Shown piece after piece: positions 1 through 7,507 of a stretch of DNA of 15,587 bases. The notes under the pieces were generated by a model. The model was not told the origin of the DNA and made no database searches. It saw only the letters and a program-made list of their open reading frames with translations. A program made the position numbers and the translations under genes. Source of the DNA: DTFZ01 sp964510055 (GTDB taxonomy: Bacteria > Bacillota > Clostridia > Christensenellales > SZUA-584); assembly GCA_964510055.1 (NCBI GenBank), contig CAZDZY010000072.1, forward strand, positions 1 to 15,587, written 5' to 3'. The first letter of the stretch is position 1. The number at the start of each line of letters is the position of its first letter.

Positions 1-50
1 AAAACAGCAACTCATACAAAATTATGGAAGAAAATGAAAACTCGTGTTGT

Positions 51-90
51 TATTAAGTATACATCAAGTCTATTAAGTTTGCATCAATGT
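51..90. repeat. 20-bp tandem direct repeat upstream of the GH3 gene
   Basis: Two adjacent 20-base units, 51-70 and 71-90, both begin TATTAAGT and share CATCAA in the second half; 15 of 20 positions agree. The 20-bp period is about two helical turns, so both copies face the same side of the DNA. They lie about 70 bp upstream of the candidate promoter. A regulator binding site for the beta-glucosidase gene is possible but unproven. The rest of 1-231 holds no gene that I can support. Confidence 0.45.
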
Positions 91-161
91 CGCGGAAAAC
101 GGATGTTTTTCTGAAGCTTTCCTGTCAAGTAACAGTTTCGTAAGTTTCGCTATGTAAGAGA

Positions 162-190
162 TTGACTTTCGTAATGTGAAACTATACACT
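162..190 (+). promoter_or_regulatory. Candidate sigma-A promoter of the GH3 gene
   Basis: A -35 hexamer TTGACT (162-167) and a -10-like TACACT (185-190) are separated by 17 bp. Transcription would start near 197, leaving a leader of about 35 nt that contains the AAAGGAG ribosome binding site at 218-224. The -10 matches consensus at only four of six positions, so confidence is moderate. Confidence 0.45.
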
Positions 191-231
191 TGGATGGAGT
201 AATATACCAGAGCTAATAAAGGAGAAACAAT

Positions 232-2100
232 ATGAAAAAAACGATCGTTATATTTATTTGCTTGATATTGATATTTAATATATCCGCGTGCGGCCGGCAA
301 ACGCCGGCTGGATCCCCGTCGCCTTCCGTAAAGACGCAGACGGAGGCGACTGCCGATATCTACCTTGACGCATCTTATACGACTGAACAGCGCGTAAGCG
401 ACCTGCTTAAGAAGATGAGCCTTGAAGATAAAGCCGGGCAGATGGTGCAGGGAGAGCAATACGTGGTGACCGACAGCGATATGGCCGCAAGGGGATTGGG
501 TTCGGTGTTAAGCGGCGGCGGTTCCGTGCCCGGTAACAACAACACTGTGGAAAACTGGAACTCCGTTATTGACGGATACCAGGCGGCCGTGCTGTCCAGA
601 AATTTAAAAATACCGTTCATCTACGGGGCAGACGCCGTACACGGGCACAACACCCTTTACGGAGCGGTAATATTCCCGCAGAATATAGGGATAGGCTCGG
701 CGAACGATACTGCCCTTACCGAGCAGATGGGGAAATTTGTGGCCGAAGAAATGAAGCTCACAGGGATACTGTGGAATTTCGGGCCGTGCATTGCCGCGGC
801 GCAGGATCCGAGATGGGGGCGCACGTATGAAAGTTTGTCGAGCGACCCTGAAATAGTCGGAGATCTGGCAATGGCATATCTTAAGGGGCAGCAGCAGGCC
901 GGGGTGCTTGCGACAGCTAAGCATTATGCCGGCGACGGCGGTGCGGTATTCAATACCGGAGAAGGGGATTTCCTTATAGACCGCGGCGACGCCGCCATGA
1001 GCGAGGGAACCTTCAGAGCGCTTCATCTTGCGCAGTATAAGCGGCTGGTCGATGAAGGAGTGCAATGCGTGATGGTCTCGTTCAGCTCTTATAACGGGCT
1101 TAAGATGCACGAAAACAAATATTTGATAACGGACGTGCTGAAAAACGAGTTCGGATTCAAGGGCTTTGTCGTTACAGACTGGGAAGGGATCAGCGGTATC
1201 AACGCTCCTTCGTTTGAAGCCCGGGTAGAGGCATGCGTAAACGCGGGAGTAGACATGCTGATGGAACCGTACAGATACAACGAGGCTATCGACGCGATCG
1301 TAAGCGGAGCGGAAAACGGCACGATAGCGCAGGAGAGGATAGACGACGCGGTCAGAAGGATACTTACTGTAAAATTCGATCTTGGGCTGTTTGAGGATCC
1401 GTATCTTGATAACGCGGATCTGGGCATAGATGAACTCGGCAGCGAGCAGGGCCGCGAGCTTGCGAAGAAACTCGTTGAAGAGTCGCAGGTGCTGGTCAAG
1501 AACGAAAACGGCATACTGCCGCTCAAGCAGGGACAGAAGATATACGTTACCGGCCCCGCCGCCGACAATATAGGGGTACAGTGCGGAGGCTGGACGATAA
1601 CCTGGCAGGGCATTCCCGATAAAGACCTGACGCCGGGGACATCCTTGCTGGAAGGTCTATCTGCTGCAGCCGGACAATACGGCCTTGAGATAATAACCGA
1701 TAAGAACAGGGCAGGCGAAGCGGATATAGTTCTGCTGGCCGTAGGGGAGACTCCATACGCCGAGTATGTTGGTGATACGGCCGATCTTTCGTTAACGGGC
1801 AGCCTGAGCCTTCCGGAAAACGCGGCGGCTATCGCCGAAGCGAAAGCTCTGGGCAAACCCATTGTAACTGTCATCATAGCCGGACGTAACGTGCTTATCG
1901 GCGATTACATCAACGATTGGGACGCTGTGGTGATGAGCTATCTGCCGGGCACAGAGGGCGGCGGCATAGCGGCGGTCCTTACGGGCGAAGCGCCGTTTAC
2001 GGGCAAGCTCCCGATGCCGTGGTATAAATCGGTAGACGATATAGGAAAGGAGAATCCTAACCTGCTGTTTGAACTGGGGTTCGGATTGACAGGTAAATAA
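232..2100 (+). CDS. GH3 family beta-glucosidase / beta-glucan exohydrolase, lipoprotein
   Basis: Likely hydrolyses terminal beta-linked glucose from oligosaccharides or beta-glucans at the outer face of the membrane. Residues 1-20 form a lipoprotein signal (MKK, hydrophobic core, ISAC), with Cys20 as the lipidation site. A GH3 N-terminal barrel follows: RTYES at 197-201, KH at 230-231 in ATAKHYAGDG, and the expected nucleophile Asp316 in VVTDWEGIS. The GH3 C-terminal domain follows, with LVKNENGILPLK, GGWTITWQG and VGETPYAEYVGD, which recall plant and bacterial exo-beta-glucanases. At 622 residues it lacks the extra fibronectin-III-like domain of BglX-type enzymes. AAAGGAG lies 7 nt before the ATG. 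It is flanked by its own promoter and terminator, so it looks monocistronic. The exact substrate cannot be read from sequence. Confidence 0.93.
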   Translation: MKKTIVIFICLILIFNISACGRQTPAGSPSPSVKTQTEATADIYLDASYTTEQRVSDLLKKMSLEDKAGQMVQGEQYVVTDSDMAARGLGSVLSGGGSVPGNNNTVENWNSVIDGYQAAVLSRNLKIPFIYGADAVHGHNTLYGAVIFPQNIGIGSANDTALTEQMGKFVAEEMKLTGILWNFGPCIAAAQDPRWGRTYESLSSDPEIVGDLAMAYLKGQQQAGVLATAKHYAGDGGAVFNTGEGDFLIDRGDAAMSEGTFRALHLAQYKRLVDEGVQCVMVSFSSYNGLKMHENKYLITDVLKNEFGFKGFVVTDWEGISGINAPSFEARVEACVNAGVDMLMEPYRYNEAIDAIVSGAENGTIAQERIDDAVRRILTVKFDLGLFEDPYLDNADLGIDELGSEQGRELAKKLVEESQVLVKNENGILPLKQGQKIYVTGPAADNIGVQCGGWTITWQGIPDKDLTPGTSLLEGLSAAAGQYGLEIITDKNRAGEADIVLLAVGETPYAEYVGDTADLSLTGSLSLPENAAAIAEAKALGKPIVTVIIAGRNVLIGDYINDWDAVVMSYLPGTEGGGIAAVLTGEAPFTGKLPMPWYKSVDDIGKENPNLLFELGFGLTGK

Positions 2101-2134
2101 CAGGCGGGCAAGGATATTAACTGAATATTAAATG

Positions 2135-2168
2135 AAAAGCTGATGCTTGAAAGGGTGTCAGCTTTTTT
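2135..2168 (+). terminator. Rho-independent terminator after the GH3 gene
   Basis: AAAAGCTGATGC (2135-2146) pairs with GTGTCAGCTTTT (2155-2166): nine Watson-Crick pairs, then two G-T wobbles and a closing C-G pair around an 8-nt loop. A run of six T (2163-2168) overlaps the 3' arm. It sits 35 nt after the GH3 stop codon. Confidence 0.85.
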
Positions 2169-2193
2169 ATTGGACTAGAGAAACAGGAAAGGT

Positions 2194-2220
2194 TAGACAA
2201 GGCAGCTTAGCAATTGTCTA
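2194..2220. repeat. Inverted repeat upstream of the alcohol dehydrogenase promoter
   Basis: TAGACAA (2194-2200) and TTGTCTA (2214-2220) are perfect 7-bp arms around 13 bp. The centre lies about 50 bp upstream of the predicted -10 at 2257. This is a plausible activator or repressor site for the alcohol dehydrogenase, but only one copy is seen and no regulator is assigned. Confidence 0.35.
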
Positions 2221-2253
2221 CAAAAAAGTTGATGTCCCATTGCAGATAAGCTG

Positions 2254-2262
2254 TGCTATAAT
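2254..2262 (+). promoter_or_regulatory. Extended -10 promoter of the iron alcohol dehydrogenase gene
   Basis: TGCTATAAT is a perfect -10 hexamer (2257-2262) preceded by the TGN extended -10 element. No good -35 lies 16-18 bp upstream: TTGATG at 2229-2234 leaves a 22-bp spacer. The promoter may depend on the extended -10 or on an activator. Start would be near 2269, and GAGAGGGG (2290-2297) serves as ribosome binding site. Confidence 0.55.
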
Positions 2263-2303
2263 AATCGTATATAGCAAAGTATTCTATTGAGAGGGGTTAT
2301 TGT

Positions 2304-3503
2304 ATGTACAAGTTATATTGCAGGATCTATCAGAGTGTATTTAAACTGGTGGCATACTTATTGCCTTGGCGAAAACCTCAGCTGCTGGAGGGGGAAAATA
2401 GTCTGGATAAACTCCCGTCACTTTTAGTAAGCAGAAATATAGACAATGTTTTGGTAGTTACTGATAAAGGTATAGTATCACTTGGGCTCATGGACGGACT
2501 GCTTAAGGGACTTACGGAGGAAGGAATAGCATCTATTGTATATGATAAAACTGTTGCAAACCCCACCATCGATAATATTGAGGAAGCTCTTCAGATCTAC
2601 AGAGTAAATAATTGCAAAGGCATTATTGCATTTGGAGGCGGTTCCTCCATGGACTGTGCTAAGGGCGTAGGCGCGCGTATTGCAAGACCGAAAAAGAGTA
2701 TTCCGAAGATGAAGGGCGTACTTAAGGTTAACAAAAAGCTGCCCCCTCTGTTTGCAGTTCCAACTACTGCCGGTACAGGCAGTGAAACTACGATTGCCGC
2801 AGTGGTAACCAACAGCAGCACACATGAAAAATACGCAATCAGCGATCCGCATCTCATCCCGGAGTGTGCCGTGCTGGATCCCTTGCTTACAGTAGCGCTT
2901 CCGCCGCACATAACATCCACTACGGGGATGGATGCTTTAACCCATGCGGTTGAAGCTTATATTGGAAGAAGCAATACGAGGGATACCAGAAGGGAGAGCA
3001 GAGAAGCAGTTAAACTTATATTTGAGAATGTTTACGAAGCATACTCAAATGGTGAAAACATTGCAGCCCGCGCAAATATGCAAAGAGCCGCATTTCTGGC
3101 AGGCCTTGCATTTACCAGAGCCTATGTTGGTTATGTCCATGCTATTGCACATACGCTGGGTGGGTTCTATTCGATCCCTCATGGCCTGGCGAACGCTGTT
3201 ATATTGCCTTATATCCTGGAGTATTATGGTGAATCAGCATATAAACCTTTATCTGAGTTGGCTGATTTAGTGGGTATTTGCGCACCAACAGACACTGGTG
3301 AACAAAAGGCTAAGAAGTTCATCAGCGCTATAAAGAAGCTTAATGATAGCATGAATATTCAAAAAAAGTTTAAAGGCATTAAAGATTCTGATATTCCTTT
3401 GATGGTAAGCAGGGCTTTATCCGAAGGCAATCCGCTTTATCCCGTACCGAAAATTATGTTGGAACCGGATATGATAGATATGTATCAAATTATCAGGGAG
3501 TAG
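2304..3503 (+). CDS. Iron-containing alcohol dehydrogenase
   Basis: A group III (Fe-ADH) alcohol dehydrogenase that interconverts aldehydes and alcohols with NAD(P)H in the cytoplasm, typically as an electron sink in fermentation. The nucleotide-binding motif GGGSSMD is at 111-117. The metal ligands can be placed as Asp210, His214, His279 and His293. Their spacings of 4, 65 and 14 residues equal those of the classical Fe-ADH ligands (194, 198, 263, 277). The length of 399 residues is normal. The N-terminal segment (YKLYCRIYQSVFKL...LLPWRKP) is hydrophobic and aromatic, as in a common clostridial subgroup. The ribosome binding site GAGAGGGG lies 6 nt before the ATG. It stands alone between an extended -10 promoter and a terminator. 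Whether it works with the AOR downstream (acid to aldehyde to alcohol) is inference; the two are separate transcription units. Confidence 0.93.
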   Translation: MYKLYCRIYQSVFKLVAYLLPWRKPQLLEGENSLDKLPSLLVSRNIDNVLVVTDKGIVSLGLMDGLLKGLTEEGIASIVYDKTVANPTIDNIEEALQIYRVNNCKGIIAFGGGSSMDCAKGVGARIARPKKSIPKMKGVLKVNKKLPPLFAVPTTAGTGSETTIAAVVTNSSTHEKYAISDPHLIPECAVLDPLLTVALPPHITSTTGMDALTHAVEAYIGRSNTRDTRRESREAVKLIFENVYEAYSNGENIAARANMQRAAFLAGLAFTRAYVGYVHAIAHTLGGFYSIPHGLANAVILPYILEYYGESAYKPLSELADLVGICAPTDTGEQKAKKFISAIKKLNDSMNIQKKFKGIKDSDIPLMVSRALSEGNPLYPVPKIMLEPDMIDMYQIIRE

Positions 3504-3551
3504 CATCGATACAGGTCATACTGTAATCTCGCCTCCGCTGGTTTAAACCGA

Positions 3552-3589
3552 ATTGCCTGATACCCGAAAAGGTATTGGGCGATTTTTTT
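3552..3589 (+). terminator. Rho-independent terminator after the alcohol dehydrogenase gene
   Basis: ATTGCCTGATACC (3552-3564) and GGTATTGGGCGAT (3571-3583) form a 13-pair stem with three wobbles around the loop CGAAAA. Seven T follow (3583-3589). This separates the alcohol dehydrogenase from the TetR/AOR operon. Confidence 0.9.
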
Positions 3590-3736
3590 ATCCATTGGTT
3601 TATTTCCAATTTGATATGAGTAGCGTTTATGGCTCCTGCGGGTTTTGCGGCAAAAGAAAATATATTAAAAAGCGGTTCCTGATTTATGGACTTTTCTGGG
3701 GACAGTCCCAATATAAACGAAAAAGTTGAATAAAAC
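3590..3736. other. Non-coding spacer with a small GGGAC-A-GTCCC palindrome
   Basis: The gene-free stretch 3504-3829 is 326 bases. Apart from the terminator at its left and the TetR promoter at its right, it holds an 11-bp palindrome GGGAC-A-GTCCC (3699-3709). It also has a short open stretch from 3629 (MAPAGFAAKENILKSGS, then stop) with no ribosome binding site. That stretch could be residue of a decayed gene, but I see no support for a functional product. Confidence 0.35.
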
Positions 3737-3750
3737 TTGACAAGTGTCAA
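3737..3750. promoter_or_regulatory. Candidate TetR operator (palindrome over the -35)
   Basis: TTGACA-AG-TGTCAA is a perfect inverted repeat with 6-bp arms and a 2-bp centre. Its position over the -35, just ahead of a TetR-family gene, is the usual layout for autorepression by that family. This is the only copy of the palindrome I noticed in the window. Binding by the adjacent protein is inferred. Confidence 0.55.
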
Positions 3751-3765
3751 ACTTTTAACTACTAT
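3737..3765 (+). promoter_or_regulatory. Promoter of the TetR-AOR operon
   Basis: A perfect -35 TTGACA (3737-3742) is followed after exactly 17 bp by TACTAT (3760-3765), four of six matches to the -10 consensus. Start would be near 3772, with a leader of about 58 nt before the TetR gene. The -35 is one arm of a palindrome, annotated separately, so repressor and RNA polymerase would compete. Confidence 0.65.
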
Positions 3766-3829
3766 GATTATATAAAAACTATATATAAATCAACCGTATT
3801 TCAATGTTAAAAAAATAGGATGATAGTTT

Positions 3830-4393
3830 ATGAGTGAGAACCCAATCGCTATACGTTCTAAAAATAATATTGAAGCTGCGCTTATCGCGCTGATGAAGGA
3901 AAAGCCTTATAGTGACATCACGATCAGCGCAATTGCACGCCGTGCAGGATTATCCCGACAAGCATTCTATTTAAATTTCGATAATAAAGAAGCCGTACTG
4001 CTGCGCAGTCTAAAACGGCTTTTTGATGATATTATGCAGCTGGTGCGATATAAAAAGATCGATTCAGTCGATGCCCTTGTCGCGACATATACGGATGTAG
4101 TTGAAAATAATGCGGTTTATTTTAAATCGCTGGCTGACAACAACCTTACCGGGCTCGTCTGCCGTTTGTTCAGCTATGAGCTTGTACAGCTTCCTCCGGT
4201 CCTTCCATCCCAGCGTGAAAACCAAACCACTGCAGAGCGCAGATATTTCAATGCCTTCTGGGTCTCGGCGTTTGTTGAGGTATACGCATTGTGGCTTACG
4301 GAAGGCATGGCGACTGATCGCAGCGAAATCAACCGTATTATAACCGACATAATGCTTGGTAATTATTTCCGTAAAAACGGTAATCTTAAATAA
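3830..4393 (+). CDS. TetR/AcrR family transcriptional regulator
   Basis: A 187-residue TetR-type DNA-binding regulator. The N-terminal helix-turn-helix covers about residues 8-55, with the typical pattern ITISAIARRAGLSRQAFYLNF followed by DNKEAVL. The remaining ~130 residues are a helical ligand and dimer domain with no recognisable effector signature. The gene is first in the operon, 18 nt before the tocopherol-cyclase-like gene, and the palindrome over its promoter suggests it represses itself and the AOR genes. The inducer is unknown; by family habit it is often a substrate or product of the pathway. The ribosome binding site TAGGATGAT is weak, which would suit a low-level regulator. Confidence 0.9.
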   Translation: MSENPIAIRSKNNIEAALIALMKEKPYSDITISAIARRAGLSRQAFYLNFDNKEAVLLRSLKRLFDDIMQLVRYKKIDSVDALVATYTDVVENNAVYFKSLADNNLTGLVCRLFSYELVQLPPVLPSQRENQTTAERRYFNAFWVSAFVEVYALWLTEGMATDRSEINRIITDIMLGNYFRKNGNLK

Positions 4394-4411
4394 AGTTAGG
4401 GGGATAGGTGT

Positions 4412-5545
4412 ATGGCAAACATCAGTGACAAACAAAGGGACCATTTTATGCTAAAGGGGCCGCTTCGCAAACGCGGCTATGATTGGTGGTGGCATTCCTT
4501 TACCGCGGAGGATAGCAAGACCGGTAAAGAGCAGCCGTTCTTTATTGAGTATTTCGTCTGTAATCCGGGTCTTGCCGAAGATGAACCTGTATTCGGCCAG
4601 CATCCTGACCGGAAAGCCGACGGAAAGAAGCCTTCGTATCTTATGGTTAAGGTCGGCTGGTGGGGCGAAAACGCCGGGCAGCTGCACCGTTTTTACGCAT
4701 GGAAAGACGTGCAGCTCGAATATAACAAAGACCTCGATTTAAAAGCACCGGAATGCTCCTGTTCCGAAACACGCATGACAGGCTGCATCAGCCTTTCAGA
4801 TAAGGAAGCAAAGGCGCATCCTGAATATATGTGCAACGGCGGCAATATGGAATGGGATATCGCTATCGATAAGAAGGTCGCGTTCAATGTCGGATACGGC
4901 GCCTCAAGGTTCTTCCAAGGCCTCAACGCCTTTGAAATGTTCTGGCATGCGGAGGGCATGAAGACCGCATACAGCGGTACCATCAATCTCAACGGCACAA
5001 AATATACAGTAAAACCGGAGACATGCTACGGCTATGCCGATAAGAACTGGGGCGGCGACTTTACAAGCCCGTGGGTATGGCTTTCCAGCAATAATCTGAC
5101 CAGCAAAAAGACTAGGAAAAAGCTTGAAGACAGCGTGTTTAACATTGGCGGCGGGCGGCCGAAGATACTGGGCGTGTCACTTAACCGCAAACTGCTTTCT
5201 GATTTCTGGTATGAGGGTAAAAGCTACGAATTCAACTTCTCCAAGTTCTGGACGGTCTGCAGAACAAAGTTCGACTGTGAAGAAACAGATACGGAAATAC
5301 TGTGGCATGTTCGCCAGGAAACCGTTTCTTTCGTCATGGATACCAAAATACGATGCTTCAAGAAAGATATGCTGCTTATCAATTACGAAGCGCCTAACGG
5401 AAAAAAGCTGCACAATCGCCTTTGGAATGGCGGCAATGGCACCGGCGTGATCGAGCTTTATAAGAAAAAAGGCGGCAAGCTTATACTCATCGATGAGGTC
5501 GAAGCCAGGAACGTTGGCTGTGAATACGGCGAATATGGGAAGTGA
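4412..5545 (+). CDS. Tocopherol-cyclase-like (lipocalin-type beta-barrel) protein
   Basis: A 377-residue protein with no signal peptide or membrane segment. The best-recognised part is GYADKNWGGDFTSPWVW at 207-223, very close to the conserved 'GxAEKNWGxxFPxxWxW' segment of plant tocopherol cyclase (VTE1). A C-terminal pattern of LHNRLWNGG, a strand, then EARNVGCEYGEYG also resembles the end of that family. In plants these enzymes form the chromanol ring of tocopherol from a prenylated quinol; bacterial members are mostly uncharacterised and tocopherol is not expected here. The family is related in fold to CrtC/AttH proteins that act on hydrophobic isoprenoids. It is likely to bind or modify a hydrophobic molecule, but the reaction is unknown. 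It lies 18 nt after the regulator and 6 nt before the DUF362 gene. The start follows an AGGGGGAT site. Confidence 0.68.
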   Translation: MANISDKQRDHFMLKGPLRKRGYDWWWHSFTAEDSKTGKEQPFFIEYFVCNPGLAEDEPVFGQHPDRKADGKKPSYLMVKVGWWGENAGQLHRFYAWKDVQLEYNKDLDLKAPECSCSETRMTGCISLSDKEAKAHPEYMCNGGNMEWDIAIDKKVAFNVGYGASRFFQGLNAFEMFWHAEGMKTAYSGTINLNGTKYTVKPETCYGYADKNWGGDFTSPWVWLSSNNLTSKKTRKKLEDSVFNIGGGRPKILGVSLNRKLLSDFWYEGKSYEFNFSKFWTVCRTKFDCEETDTEILWHVRQETVSFVMDTKIRCFKKDMLLINYEAPNGKKLHNRLWNGGNGTGVIELYKKKGGKLILIDEVEARNVGCEYGEYGK

Positions 5546-5551
5546 TATTCG

Positions 5552-7507
5552 ATGGCTAGAAGTGTTGTCGTAATAGAACAGGCAAAACCGCTTGACTATC
5601 TCAAAGATTTTGTCGTTCTGCCTTCTTGCTTTGGGACGCCGGAGTATGATGCGCGCGAGGATATTGCGGGAATTCGAGCTGCGGTTGAAGGCGCGCTCGA
5701 TAAGTTAGACGAAAAAGTAAAGTTTTCAGAGCAGCTTGCCGGTAACCGTCCTGTAATCATCAAGCCGAATCTCGTATCGGTCTATCACGACAGCGGATTT
5801 GATGAGCGCGATTATCCCGAGACCACAGATCCGCGGGTATTTGAGGCGGTTGTTCGTTATATCAGCCGTTTTACGAACGATATAACTATTGCGGAATCGT
5901 CCGGAAAGCCAATGCCTACGCCAGCCAGCTTTCGCATTGCAGGTTATGATCGAATTGCCAGGCATTACGGTATAAAGCTCATAGCTCTGGAGCGCCGGCC
6001 TGTAGTGCGGTATATGCTTCCCAAAGCAGAGGTTATGCGCGAGGTATATCTTCCCGATGTACTCGATGCGGTCGTCAGGGGCGAAGCGTTTTATATATCT
6101 GTTCCGAAGATGAAAACGAACCTCTATACCGGAGTTACTCTGGGTTTCAAGAATGCGATGGGCACGATTCCTTATTTTCTGCGCGAGCGCAATCACAGCT
6201 ATCTGATCAACAAGAAACTTGCCGATCTGCTTTATTTGTTTAAACCTGACCTGACCGTAATCGACGGTATTATAGGCGGCGAAGGCAATACGCCTGCCCC
6301 CGTCGATCCGGTTCGTGTGGGAAAGATCATCGTAAGCAATAACAGTGTGGAAGCCGACCGTATTACTACGCGCATGATGGGTTTCGATCCGGATAAAAAC
6401 CAGCTCATGATCGAAGCAACGCAGCGCGGTTTTGGCGATCCGAAAGCGGAGATCGTCGGAGAAACAGCTGTCACTAAGTTCCGCCCGGCAATCAGCTCAT
6501 TCATGGACGAAAAGACGGCAAGGGAGTTTCCCAACCTTCTGGCGCTTGCCGGCCATACAAAAAATGACGCGCCGAAAGTTACAGACAAAGATGCGGTCAC
6601 GCCAGAGATCGCACTGGCGATCGAGCAGGCGTGCAGCGGCGGCTGCCTTGCCGCCACAAAGACCGGGCTCGACTATTACAACTTTAAAAAAAGCTCGCGG
6701 AAAGATTTCTCTTTATGCATCGTTGAAGGCGAGGGCGTGCTTATCGGCGGAGAGCGGTATTGGTTTGACAAGACCGGCAAGCCGTATACGCTGAGCGACA
6801 TTTCCGCGCTTCCCATGAGAAAAATGGCTATGGGCAATTGCGCTCAGACGGCAAAGGATGTGTGTGAATTCGCTGCCACCGGGTGCTGCGATCCCGCAAA
6901 ATGCATGGCGGTCGTTTGTCATGCGGCCGGCGTAACGATGCCTATCATGAGTCCGCGGAACAAGGGTTTGCTAAAAACTGTTTTCGGCATGATCGGCACT
7001 GTGCTTACGCGAAAAAAATTGATATCCAAAGGGCATTACGTGGATTGCCCGCACGCGCATGAAGACCGCATATTCGGGCTGCCTGATCTTTCAAAAGAAG
7101 ATTCGCGGAAAGACTATATCGAATGGCCTTTGCCCCCGATGACAAAAGCGGAAAAGCGCCGCCAGCTTGCAAGTCAATGGGAAATCGTTCTGTCAGCCGT
7201 AAATGCCGGCCGCCGGCGCTCTATGGACTTTTTGCAGCTTGTAGGATATACTTTAACAGTGCTGATTTGGATCGGCGCTGTCTTGCTCACTTGCCTTGCT
7301 GATTGGCCCTGGCTTTTTATCTCTCTTCTTGCATTACATCTTATCGAACTGTTTGTTATCGGCTGGCGGGTGGGACGAGAAAACGGTGTTTCTGGTTTGA
7401 AATCCGTTTTGATGTGCCTGCTGTTTGGATTCATTTGGTGGCTGCCATGGCGCAAGCAGACAAAGGCTTCGATGCCGGAAGCAGACAAAATCACTGTGGG
7501 AGAGTAG
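5552..7507 (+). CDS. DUF362 domain protein with cysteine cluster and C-terminal membrane domain
   Basis: A 651-residue protein of uncertain function. Residues ~55-330 look like a DUF362 domain: VIIKPNLVS, the TIAESSG segment, and VPKMKTNLYTGVTLGFKNAMG typical of the family. The next part is cysteine-rich: CSGGC at 361-365, then Cys430, 438, 445, 446, 451 and 456 (C-x7-C-x6-CC-x4-C-x4-C). This could hold an iron-sulfur cluster, though it is not a standard ferredoxin motif. The last ~90 residues contain about three membrane helices (near 563-585, 586-606 and 618-636), so the protein is probably membrane-anchored. Many DUF362 proteins carry Fe-S domains and sit with redox enzymes. It ends directly against the AOR gene, suggesting it is an electron partner or substrate-handling partner of the AOR. 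No catalytic reaction can be assigned. Confidence 0.75.
   Translation: MARSVVVIEQAKPLDYLKDFVVLPSCFGTPEYDAREDIAGIRAAVEGALDKLDEKVKFSEQLAGNRPVIIKPNLVSVYHDSGFDERDYPETTDPRVFEAVVRYISRFTNDITIAESSGKPMPTPASFRIAGYDRIARHYGIKLIALERRPVVRYMLPKAEVMREVYLPDVLDAVVRGEAFYISVPKMKTNLYTGVTLGFKNAMGTIPYFLRERNHSYLINKKLADLLYLFKPDLTVIDGIIGGEGNTPAPVDPVRVGKIIVSNNSVEADRITTRMMGFDPDKNQLMIEATQRGFGDPKAEIVGETAVTKFRPAISSFMDEKTAREFPNLLALAGHTKNDAPKVTDKDAVTPEIALAIEQACSGGCLAATKTGLDYYNFKKSSRKDFSLCIVEGEGVLIGGERYWFDKTGKPYTLSDISALPMRKMAMGNCAQTAKDVCEFAATGCCDPAKCMAVVCHAAGVTMPIMSPRNKGLLKTVFGMIGTVLTRKKLISKGHYVDCPHAHEDRIFGLPDLSKEDSRKDYIEWPLPPMTKAEKRRQLASQWEIVLSAVNAGRRRSMDFLQLVGYTLTVLIWIGAVLLTCLADWPWLFISLLALHLIELFVIGWRVGRENGVSGLKSVLMCLLFGFIWWLPWRKQTKASMPEADKITVGE

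Noticed and set aside
1089..1877. Long minus-strand open frame of 262 codons inside the GH3 gene
   Set aside because: It is the antisense shadow of a clearly conserved GH3 domain; its translation is Ser/Pro-rich with no recognisable domain and no ribosome binding site.
2944..3270. Plus-strand open frame of 108 codons overlapping the alcohol dehydrogenase
   Set aside because: It is out of frame within the iron-ADH metal-binding region, which is intact in its own frame; no evidence of dual coding.
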